From Promicromonosporaceae bacterium (GTDB taxonomy: Bacteria > Actinomycetota > Actinomycetes > Actinomycetales > Cellulomonadaceae), in assembly GCA_009780755.1 (NCBI GenBank), contig WQZL01000013.1, positions 1 through 23,249 of the forward strand: a stretch of 23,249 bases of DNA. The letters run 5' to 3'. A program made the position numbers and the translations under genes. Within the stretch, counting starts at the first letter, position 1, and each line of letters begins with the position of its first letter. Shown one piece after another: positions 13,213-19,702 of the stretch. Below the pieces are notes generated by a model that saw only the letters and a program-made list of their open reading frames with translations, ran no database searches and had not been told where the DNA came from.

Positions 13213-14001
13213 TTACCGGAGGCGCACTCGGCAGATTGTGGTGGGTTCTATGCCGGAGATGGTGTGGCCCTCGAAGATTTCGGGGTCGGTTGCCTTTAGG
13301 GAGCGGAGAGCCTTTCGGGCCGGGTCGATCTCCTGGGCGACATTGCGCCCCTTCAGTAGCACCATTTCCCCACCGGGGCGGAGCAGGGGCAAACATATGC
13401 GGGACAGTTTTGCCAGGTTCGCCACCGCACGAGCCGTGACTACATCGGCCTCAAAGGCACCGTGGTACTCCTCAGCTCTGCCTCGTTTGATCTCGACATT
13501 CGTCAGGCCCAGCGCCTCAACCACCTCGGTCAGCCAGATGGTACGGCGTTCCATTGGTTCGATCAGGATCACCTCCAGGGCGGGACGCATCGCGGCAACC
13601 ACGATGCCGGGCAGGCCAGCCCCGGAACCGACATCCACCAGTGTGCCCGCCTCGGGTAGATGGGCGACCAGGGCGGCCGAGTTAAGCAGGTGGCGCTCCC
13701 AGAGTCGGGACACCTCGCGCGGGCCGATCAGGCCGCGCAGCTCCCCCTGGTCGCGCAGCATCGTCCCGAAGGTGAATACCGCGTCGTAGGCGGGGCCGAA
13801 GAAGTCACGAACCGCCGGGCTGTCGCCAATGGCGAGATCGTGGGCAAGGTCAGCAGCAAGAGCTGTTGATGCTGGGTCCGGCGACTCCGGTCGCTGCGCT
13901 CCCTCTGCGTAGGATGCCGGGAACTCATCAGGCACAGAACAACCGCTACCGGTAGTTTCGGCAGGGTCAACCAGCGGGAGGGGTAGGGGTGGCGTACTCA
14001 C
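13213..14001 (-). CDS. rsmG: 16S rRNA (guanine-N7)-methyltransferase RsmG (GidB)
   Basis: This 262-residue protein carries the RsmG Rossmann fold, with the SAM-binding motif TLVDVGSGAGLPGI near residue 120, preceded by LIGPREVSRLWERHLLNSAAL, a hallmark of the family. It methylates N7 of G527 (E. coli numbering) in 16S rRNA. The GTG start overlaps the jag stop (GTGA), giving coupled translation. The first ~45 residues are a Pro/Ser-rich extension not found in typical RsmG of about 210-240 residues. Part of it (PASYAEGAQRPESPDP) is encoded by a palindromic repeat that also occurs inside recF. It is followed downstream not by parA but by the accessory block on the opposite strand. Confidence 0.95.
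   Translation of the reverse strand: MSTPPLPLPLVDPAETTGSGCSVPDEFPASYAEGAQRPESPDPASTALAADLAHDLAIGDSPAVRDFFGPAYDAVFTFGTMLRDQGELRGLIGPREVSRLWERHLLNSAALVAHLPEAGTLVDVGSGAGLPGIVVAAMRPALEVILIEPMERRTIWLTEVVEALGLTNVEIKRGRAEEYHGAFEADVVTARAVANLAKLSRICLPLLRPGGEMVLLKGRNVAQEIDPARKALRSLKATDPEIFEGHTISGIEPTTICRVRLR
13874..13920. repeat. REP-like palindromic repeat inside rsmG
   Basis: The segment begins GGGTCCGGCGACTCCGG and ends GTAGGATGCCGG, and aligns without gaps over 47 bp with the second unit inside recF (20786-20832), with roughly ten mismatches. It lies wholly within the N-terminal extension of RsmG and is translated in frame. Confidence 0.7.
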
Positions 14002-14519
14002 TCGGTGAGCTTGACCACTACGTAGCGGTTCGGGTCAACACCACGAGAACCGCTGATGAGTCCCGCGGCGGCGATCACATCGTGAACCACCTTGCGCTCA
14101 AAAGCGTTCATTGGTTCCATCGCCTTCTCGGTGCCGGTCTCCCTAACCTGGGCCACCACCCTTTCGGCAGCCTCGGTCAGCTCCGTGCGACGGCGGGCGC
14201 GGAAGTCACCGACATCGAGCATGAGGCGGCTGCGCTCGCCGGTCTTGGTCTGTACCGCCAGTCGGGTAAGACCCTGGAGCGCGTCGAGTACCTCGCCGCC
14301 GCGACCAACTAGATGCTCCAGCGAGGCAGAATCCTCCGAAACGATCTCGATGGCGGCGCGGCCGTGACGGACGTCGATGTCGATGTCGCCGTCGAGATCG
14401 GCGATGTCGAGCAGCTCCTCCAGATAATCGGCGGCTACTTCGCCCTCTTCTTCTAGCAGGGCCTTGCGGCTAGTCTCATCCTCCGCCGCTTCGGTGTTCA
14501 CTTCAGCCTGGTCAGACAT
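13998..14519 (-). CDS. jag: RNA-binding protein Jag/KhpB (KH and R3H domains)
   Basis: The product of about 173 residues has an acidic N-terminus, a KH-like domain (DIDIDVRHGRAAIEIVSEDSASLEHLVGRGGEVLDALQ, with the GRGG loop) and a C-terminal R3H domain (FERKVVHDVIAAAGLISGSRG). Jag/KhpB binds RNA, usually with KhpA, and is encoded next to yidC in most Gram-positive bacteria. I prefer ATG 14519 (GAAGGG upstream) over TTG 14528, which would overlap the yidC stop. It lacks the long N-terminal Jag_N domain of Firmicutes, as is normal for actinobacterial forms. Confidence 0.93.
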   Translation of the reverse strand: MSDQAEVNTEAAEDETSRKALLEEEGEVAADYLEELLDIADLDGDIDIDVRHGRAAIEIVSEDSASLEHLVGRGGEVLDALQGLTRLAVQTKTGERSRLMLDVGDFRARRRTELTEAAERVVAQVRETGTEKAMEPMNAFERKVVHDVIAAAGLISGSRGVDPNRYVVVKLTE

Positions 14520-14524
14520 TTCGA

Positions 14525-15511
14525 TCAACCCTTCTTCTTGCGATTCTTACGTTGTGGCTGCACGCGCTGACCCTGCGGCTTAGCAACCTCAACCTCTGGC
14601 TCATCAATGGTGATGCCCTTAGCGGCCAGCTTGCGGGCCTGCTTTTCCTTAAAGATCTTCTCGGCCTTTGAGCCGGGGGCGGGCATACGCTTAATGGTGT
14701 AGAACTGCTGACCCATCGTCCACAGGTTCGTGGCCAACCAGTAGATCAAAACACCAACAGGGAAGTTCAGACCGGACACCAAGAAAATCAGCGGCAGCAC
14801 GTACAGCATGATCTTCTGCATGTTCGCAGCCGGGCCTTGGAGGGCCGACTCCGGCATGTTCTTCATTGTCAGCTGACGCTGCGTGGTGAAAGTAGTCAAC
14901 GACATGGCCGCGATCAGCACCAGGATTACAACCCGCGGACCCCAGTTATCCACCTGCGTAAACACGTCGGAGAGGTTTGCCCCGAACAGGTTGGAGTTCA
15001 TGATGTCGTAGGCCGTGCCGGAGTTGATCGGGCCAATCGGGCCGCGACCGCCTACCTCGCGGCCAAGCACGGCAACGTATTCGACGTTGCCCGCGCCAAC
15101 ATAGATGTTCGGAATGTTGTTCAACAGCCGGAAAAGTGCAAAGAAGATGGGGGATTGCAGCAGCATCGGCAGGCAGGAGGCGAACGGGTTGGTGCCGTGC
15201 TTCCGGTACAGCTCCATCGTCTCGCGGGACATCGCCTCACGGGAGGCCGGATCGGTGCGGCCCTTGTACTTCTTCTGGATCGCCTGCATCTCCGGCTGCA
15301 TGATCTGCATCCCGCGCGAAGCTTTGATCTGCTTGAAGAAAAGCGGAATCAGCAGGATTCGCATGATGACGGTCAAGATGACGATGGCCAGCACCCAGGC
15401 GAAGGAGGGGCCGTCGCCGAAGCCGAGCTGAGCCAACACCCAGTGGGCGCCATACATTATCCAGCTAACCACCCACATGATGGGTGCGAGCAGGGTGTCC
15501 ATCCAGCCCAT
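14525..15511 (-). CDS. yidC: Membrane protein insertase YidC (Oxa1 family)
   Basis: The 328-residue protein has the five-helix core of YidC/Oxa1. Hydrophobic segments include the N-terminus (LLAPIMWVVSWIMYGAHWVL), then WVLAIVILTVIMRILLIPLFF with the conserved intramembrane Arg, then SCLPMLLQSPIFFALFRLL, and two C-terminal segments. A charged cytoplasmic loop follows the second segment (EMQAIQKKYKGR). The C-terminal tail is very basic (RKNRKKKG), fitting ribosome contact. YidC inserts and folds inner membrane proteins alone or with SecYEG. The ATG has AGGAG about ten bases upstream. It has no long periplasmic domain, as expected for a Gram-positive type. Confidence 0.96.
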   Translation of the reverse strand: MGWMDTLLAPIMWVVSWIMYGAHWVLAQLGFGDGPSFAWVLAIVILTVIMRILLIPLFFKQIKASRGMQIMQPEMQAIQKKYKGRTDPASREAMSRETMELYRKHGTNPFASCLPMLLQSPIFFALFRLLNNIPNIYVGAGNVEYVAVLGREVGGRGPIGPINSGTAYDIMNSNLFGANLSDVFTQVDNWGPRVVILVLIAAMSLTTFTTQRQLTMKNMPESALQGPAANMQKIMLYVLPLIFLVSGLNFPVGVLIYWLATNLWTMGQQFYTIKRMPAPGSKAEKIFKEKQARKLAAKGITIDEPEVEVAKPQGQRVQPQRKNRKKKG

Positions 15512-15547
15512 AAGAGCGGTTCTCCTAAATGTTTCTGTTTTTCGGCG

Positions 15548-15847
15548 CTAAGCGCTGTGGTCGGGGAAGGTTACCGCCGCACCGGCGGCGTCATCGAGTT
15601 GGGCACGGCGCGATGGTGGCACATCATCCACCCCGCCCTTGCTCCACGGGTTGCACCGCAGCACCCGCCAGACGCTAAGCCCGGCGCCCCGGATCGCGCC
15701 GTGCGTGCGTAGCGCGATTATCGCGTAACGCGAGCAACTCGGATGGTAGCGGCAGGTTGGCCCGGTCAAGGGGGAGATGACAATCTGATACGCCCGCACA
15801 AGCGCCACTAGGGCGGCTGCGGGAGCGGAGCGGAGGCGGCGAATCAT
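15548..15847 (-). CDS. yidD: Membrane protein insertion efficiency factor YidD
   Basis: The 99-residue protein contains the whole YidD core: ALVRAYQIVISPLTGPTCRYHPSCSRYA, then RTHGAIRGAGLSVWRVLRCNPWSKGGVDDVP. The Cys residues in CRYHPSC and RCNPW are family-typical. YidD is a small amphipathic protein at the inner membrane that helps membrane protein insertion. The gene starts inside the end of rnpA (ATGA-type overlap), as in many bacteria, so the two are coupled. Confidence 0.95.
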   Translation of the reverse strand: MIRRLRSAPAAALVALVRAYQIVISPLTGPTCRYHPSCSRYAIIALRTHGAIRGAGLSVWRVLRCNPWSKGGVDDVPPSRRAQLDDAAGAAVTFPDHSA

Positions 15848-16209
15848 GTGGCCACCCTGGCCGTCAATCGTGCGGTAGCGGTGGCCAAGGCCCCGCTCAC
15901 ATCGTCGCTCAGGGTTTGAAAGTTGCCTGCGGCGGCAGCGGGCAGTGCCCGCATCACCGCCTGCATCCCAACGTAGCGTCCGGGGGCAACCATCTGCGCG
16001 ACGGCTATTGCCCGCAGGCGACGCTTGACCAGGTTTCGTTGCACCGCATTCCCTACGGCCTTAGAGACGACAAAGCCGACCTGCGGCGGCCGGGCATCGC
16101 CGGTAGCGGCGAGATGAACCACCACCGTCGATCTGCCTGCGCGCACGCCCATGCGCACTGTCCGCGAAAAGTCAGCGGAACAACGCATCCGGTTGGGCTT
16201 GGCGAGCAC
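15844..16209 (-). CDS. rnpA: Ribonuclease P protein component RnpA
   Basis: This 121-residue basic protein has the RnpA fold. MLAKPNRMRCSADFSRTVRMG begins it, VGFVVSKAVGNAVQRNLVKRRLRAI holds the RNR signature, and the C-terminus is Ala-rich. It binds the 5' leader of precursor tRNA and the RNase P RNA to support 5' processing. It starts at GTG 16209, 15 bp after the rpmH stop, in the conserved rpmH-rnpA-yidD-yidC-jag order. Confidence 0.96.
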   Translation of the reverse strand: MLAKPNRMRCSADFSRTVRMGVRAGRSTVVVHLAATGDARPPQVGFVVSKAVGNAVQRNLVKRRLRAIAVAQMVAPGRYVGMQAVMRALPAAAAGNFQTLSDDVSGALATATARLTARVAT

Positions 16210-16224
16210 GCCGTTGGCTGGCGC

Positions 16225-16362
16225 TCAGGCCGACAGCTCGGCGCGGCCCTTGCGACGGCGTGCCGAAAGGATCCCCCGACCGGCACGGGTGCGCATACGC
16301 AACCGGAAGCCGTGGGTCTTGGCCCGGCGACGGGTGTTCGGTTGGAAGGTGCGCTTGCTCAC
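16225..16362 (-). CDS. rpmH: 50S ribosomal protein L34
   Basis: This 45-residue frame is too short for most gene finders. It begins at GTG 16362 with SKRTFQPNTRRRAKTHGFRL, continues with RMRTRAGRGILSARRRKGR and ends ELSA, a complete L34. AGGAG lies five bases before the start. L34 is a structural protein of the large ribosomal subunit. Its divergence from dnaA across 250 bp is the canonical origin arrangement. Confidence 0.97.
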   Translation of the reverse strand: MSKRTFQPNTRRRAKTHGFRLRMRTRAGRGILSARRRKGRAELSA

Positions 16363-16612
16363 GGATACTCCTGTTTTACTACTTTTCGGTGGGCGCGAGG
16401 CCCGGTGGTCTGGCTATAGTCGTATGGCGTCCGACCTGGGCGCGAGCTGCGCGCTGGGGTCGGCAGAGCCGCCTGGCTGAACCGGCAGCCGCGCGAAGAC
16501 GCGCGAAATCAACCGATTCGGCTGTCCAACGCTACGCGTAGCGGGGCTTTCGGTCAAACCCAGTCAGACAAGGCTCGTTGCCCGGAATGCCCAGTTTGGT
16601 AGTGCACAGGTT
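16363..16612. promoter_or_regulatory. Divergent rpmH/dnaA promoter region
   Basis: The 250-bp gap must hold the divergent promoters of the rpmH operon and dnaA. A weak dnaA candidate is TTGCCC (16578-16583) and TAGTGC (16600-16605), 16 bp apart. It would place the transcript start almost on the GTG at 16613. The rest is GC-rich, and neither assignment is secure. Confidence 0.35.
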
Positions 16613-16632
16613 GTGGATAGTGCTGTGGATGG
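16612..16632. promoter_or_regulatory. Pair of DnaA boxes at the dnaA start
   Basis: TGTGGATAG (16612-16620) and TGTGGATGG (16624-16632), 12 bp apart in the same orientation, match the reverse of the TTATCCACA consensus at eight and seven of nine positions. They overlie the first codons of dnaA (VDSAVDG) or, if the later GTG is used, the leader. DnaA bound here could block its own gene. Confidence 0.5.
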
Positions 16633-18034
16633 CGTAGCGTCCGGTCTCGTGAGTGAGCAAGAGATTTCGTTGGTGTGGGACCAAGCGCTGGAAACACTCA
16701 ACCAACACAATATGACCGAGCGTCAGCTTGCCTTTGTCCGGCTGGCCAAGCCGTTGGCCGAGGTCAGTGACACCGTCTTTGTAGCGGTACCACATGAGCC
16801 TGCCCGCACCTACCTCGAAACATCGATGCGTGATGAACTGACCTCCGCGCTATCCTCGGTACTCGGACACGACGTGCGGCTGGCGATCACCGTTGATCCC
16901 GAAATCGACCCCGAGGGGCTAGCTGGCCCGGCCCCGGAATACACGGAGCCGGAACCTAACTTCGCCACTACCTCCGCGATGAACACCGAACCGGCTACCG
17001 ATGCCCCGCGCCTGAACCCCAAATACGTCTTCGACAAGTTCGTAATCGGCGCCTCAAACCGCTTCGCTCACGCCGCGGCCGTAGCCGTGGCCGAAGCTCC
17101 GGCCAAGGCGTACAACCCCCTATTCATCTACGGCGGCTCCGGCCTAGGCAAAACCCACTTGCTGCATGCCATCGGCCACTACGTGCACAACCTGTACCCC
17201 CACGTCCGCGTTCGCTACGTGAACTCCGAGGAGTTCACCAACGAGTTCATCAACTCCATCTCCGAGAACAAGACCGGTGCCTTCCAACGACGCTACCGGG
17301 ATGTTGACGTGCTGCTCATTGACGACATCCAGTTCCTCCAGGGCAAAGAGCAGACTATGGAGGAGTTCTTTCATACCTTCAACGCCCTGCACCAAGCCAA
17401 TAAGCAAGTGGTAATCACCTCGGACGTCTCTCCCAAGCAGTTGGACGGCTTCGAGGAGCGGCTGCGGACCCGCTTTGAGTGGGGCCTTACGGTAGACATC
17501 CAGCCCCCGGACCTAGAGACGCGAGTCGCGATCTTGCGCAAGAAGGCGTCCGCCGAGAATCTTGATGTGCCCACCGAGGTGCTTTCCTACATCGGCTCGC
17601 GCATCTCGACCAACATCCGGGAGTTGGAGGGCGCGCTGATTCGCGTAGCGGCCTTCGCGAACCTCCAACAACAGGTGGTGGACCTGTCCTTGGCCGAGAT
17701 TGTGCTGCGTGACCTGGTCAGCGACGATTCCACCGAGGTAACCGCATCACAGGTGATCGCCCAGGCGGCCTCCTACTTCAGCCTGACCATCGAGGATCTG
17801 TGTGGACCATCGCGCTCGCGGGCAATGGTGACGGCGCGACACATCGCGATGTACCTGTGCCGCGAGCTGACGGAGTTGTCGTTGCCGAAGATTGGGCAGC
17901 AGTTCGGCGATCGGGATCATACGACGGTAATGAACGCCTATCGGAAGATCGAGGCGCAGATGGCCGAGCGTCGCTCCGTTTATAACCAGGTGACGGAGTT
18001 GACGGCCAAGATCAAGCAGCAGTCGCGTAGCTAG
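16613..18034 (+). CDS. dnaA: Chromosomal replication initiator DnaA
   Basis: The 473-residue protein shows all four DnaA domains. Domain I begins with VWDQALETLNQHNMTERQL. Domain II is a short acidic linker (EYTEPEPNF). The AAA+ domain III has Walker A GGSGLGKTHLLHAIGHYV (about residue 174), Walker B VLLIDDIQFLQGKE and the arginine-finger segment DGFEERLRTRFEWGL. Domain IV binds DnaA boxes through SRAMVTARHIAMYLCRELTELSLPKIGQQFGDRDHTTVM. It assembles at oriC and opens the DNA. Either GTG 16613 or GTG 16649 could start translation; neither has a good ribosome binding site, and the later one gives the more usual N-terminus (MSEQEISLVW). It is smaller than Streptomyces DnaA because of its short linker. 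Confidence 0.97.
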   Translation: MDSAVDGVASGLVSEQEISLVWDQALETLNQHNMTERQLAFVRLAKPLAEVSDTVFVAVPHEPARTYLETSMRDELTSALSSVLGHDVRLAITVDPEIDPEGLAGPAPEYTEPEPNFATTSAMNTEPATDAPRLNPKYVFDKFVIGASNRFAHAAAVAVAEAPAKAYNPLFIYGGSGLGKTHLLHAIGHYVHNLYPHVRVRYVNSEEFTNEFINSISENKTGAFQRRYRDVDVLLIDDIQFLQGKEQTMEEFFHTFNALHQANKQVVITSDVSPKQLDGFEERLRTRFEWGLTVDIQPPDLETRVAILRKKASAENLDVPTEVLSYIGSRISTNIRELEGALIRVAAFANLQQQVVDLSLAEIVLRDLVSDDSTEVTASQVIAQAASYFSLTIEDLCGPSRSRAMVTARHIAMYLCRELTELSLPKIGQQFGDRDHTTVMNAYRKIEAQMAERRSVYNQVTELTAKIKQQSRS

Positions 18035-18486
18035 GCCGGGGCACCTTCCGCTTGTCCCCAGCTGTGGACAACCTTTGTGGGCGAGCGTCCTGGACGGAGA
18101 TTTGTCCCTGTGGATCGCCTTGTTGACATTCCGTGGGAAAGTCGCCGTTCGCTGTGGGTGACCTGCCGTTAGACCGTGGATAGTCCGGGAGCTAGCTGGT
18201 TCAGTCCACAGGTCACCTGTCTCGGTCCACGTCTTGCCACACACGTTGTACACAGTCAGAAACCCGCAGCCACCAGCAGCGTCACCGGCAATCCCCAACA
18301 TCCACAACGGCTACTACTACGACTACATAGTTCTAGTTAGAGATTCCACAGCGCCTTCATCACGGCGGCGAGCATCCCTCCCGGCGAGATGGTGTACCGC
18401 TCAGAGTTGGCCGCAAAGATGACCAATGCCCTGTGCCTAACGTAAGGTTCAGACATTGCCTAGCCATACCCAATCAAAGGAGTGGG
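18035..18486. other. Origin of chromosome replication (oriC)
   Basis: The 452-bp dnaA-dnaN gap contains a cluster of DnaA boxes in both orientations. The perfect one, TGTGGACAA, is at 18063-18071. Near matches are TTGTCCCCA (18052-18060), TGTGGATCG (18109-18117), CGTGGATAG (18175-18183), CAGTCCACA (18202-18210), TTGTACACA (18246-18254) and ACATCCACA (18298-18306). A more AT-rich stretch follows at 18311-18345. The position between dnaA and dnaN is the standard actinobacterial oriC. Confidence 0.92.
18298..18328. promoter_or_regulatory. Probable basal unwinding module: DnaA box, GC cluster, DnaA-trios
   Basis: ACATCCACA (18298-18306) is followed by the short GC cluster CGG and then CTACTACTACGACTAC (from 18311). 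On the complementary strand this reads 3'-GAT repeats, the DnaA-trio motif bound by the DnaA filament on single strands. The order box, GC cluster, trios matches the module described for Bacillus subtilis. Confidence 0.6.
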
Positions 18487-19620
18487 ATGAAGTTCCGCGT
18501 CGAGCGCGATGTCCTGGCCGAAGCCGTGACCTGGACTGCGCGCACCCTGCCTGCGCGTCCCCCCGCCCCGGTGTTGGCTGGCGTCCGCCTAGAAGCCAGC
18601 ACCGAAGGCACCATTAGTCTCTCTAGCTTTGACTACGAGGTTTCAGCCAAGGCGGAGATTCCAGCTGAGGTGGCCGAACCCGGCGTCGTGCTGGTTTCTG
18701 GCCGCCTGCTGGCCGACATCGCCAAAGCGTTGCCCTCCAAACCAGTAGATGTGGTGCTAGAGGGCACCAAGGTTTTGGTTGCCTGCGGTACCGCGAAATT
18801 CACGCTGCTAACCATGCCGGTCGAGGATTATCCGACGCTGCCAGCCATGCCTGACCTCTCCGGCACCATCTCCGGCGACGAGTTCACCCATGCGGTCACC
18901 CAGGTAGCGGTGGCTGCTAGCCGCGATGAGACCTTACCGTTGCTCACTGGGGTTCGCGTCGAAATCGAGGGCGAGAACGTCACGCTGCTTTCCACCGACC
19001 GCTACCGGCTTGCGCTGCGGGAACTCACCTGGACACCCACCTCGCCCGGCTTCTCCGCCATTGCGCTAATCAAGGCCAAGACCCTGACCGACGTCGCAAA
19101 AACCTTAGGTGCGGGCGGCGGCTCCGTGAACATTGGCTTGTCTTCTGGCGCGGGTCTGGACATGGTGGGCTTTGAGGCCGGTGGCCGTCATACCACCTCA
19201 CAGCTGGTGGATGGCGATTACCCGGCTGTACGCCGCCTGTTCCCCGATTCCAAGCCGATCCATGCCGTCGTATCTACGCAGGCGCTGATCGATGCTTCGC
19301 GGCGAGTGGCGTTGGTGGCTGAACGCAACACTCCGATCCGCTTGTCCTTTACCGAGGGACAGGTTGTACTTGACGCCGGCCAGGGCGACGATGCGCAGGC
19401 ATCCGAGGAGCTAGAGGCGGTGTTGGTCGGCGAAGACATCACCGTCGCCTTCAACCCGCAGTTCTTGCTCGATGGCCTGACCGCCCTGGGCACCGACTTT
19501 GTGCGGCTCTCGTTTACTCACCCGAACAAGCCAGTGGAGTTCACGGGCCAGGATTCCCTAGAGGGCGAGGACTCCCTCGACTTCCGCTACCTGCTGGTTC
19601 CCATCCGCTTCGCGGGCTAA
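18487..19620 (+). CDS. dnaN: DNA polymerase III beta subunit (sliding clamp)
   Basis: The 377-residue product starts at ATG 18487, with AAAGGAG just upstream; a longer frame to 18433 is not supported. It begins MKFRVERDVLAEAVTWTARTL and has the three repeated clamp domains, with VAVAASRDETLPLLTGVRVE and TDRYRLALRELTW in the second. It ends in LLVPIRFAG, a variant of the usual clamp C-terminus. Two copies form a ring around DNA and tether the polymerase and other replication or repair enzymes. The actinobacterial gnd gene often found between dnaN and recF is absent. Confidence 0.97.
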   Translation: MKFRVERDVLAEAVTWTARTLPARPPAPVLAGVRLEASTEGTISLSSFDYEVSAKAEIPAEVAEPGVVLVSGRLLADIAKALPSKPVDVVLEGTKVLVACGTAKFTLLTMPVEDYPTLPAMPDLSGTISGDEFTHAVTQVAVAASRDETLPLLTGVRVEIEGENVTLLSTDRYRLALRELTWTPTSPGFSAIALIKAKTLTDVAKTLGAGGGSVNIGLSSGAGLDMVGFEAGGRHTTSQLVDGDYPAVRRLFPDSKPIHAVVSTQALIDASRRVALVAERNTPIRLSFTEGQVVLDAGQGDDAQASEELEAVLVGEDITVAFNPQFLLDGLTALGTDFVRLSFTHPNKPVEFTGQDSLEGEDSLDFRYLLVPIRFAG

Positions 19621-19629
19621 CTTGCTCTC

Positions 19630-19694
19630 GGTGGTTGAGCCTGTCGAAACCACCCCCATCTCCACGAGGTGATTTCGACAGGCTCAATCACCGC
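19630..19694. repeat. Intergenic palindromic repeat of the GGTTGAG family (copy 3), between dnaN and recF
   Basis: GGTGGTTGAGCCTGTCGAAA on the left and TTTCGACAGGCTCAATCACC on the right are near-perfect complements separated by about 22 bp. Transcription of dnaN-recF would yield a strong hairpin ending just before the recF start. It may stabilise or attenuate the message. Confidence 0.85.
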
Positions 19695-19702
19695 TAGGGC
19701 TG

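Noticed and set aside
13147..13299. A 50-codon plus-strand frame (starting MTRTEGETPVEK) after the last lipoprotein gene
   Set aside because: More than half overlaps the conserved 3' end of rsmG on the other strand and no related sequence is visible in the array; most likely chance.
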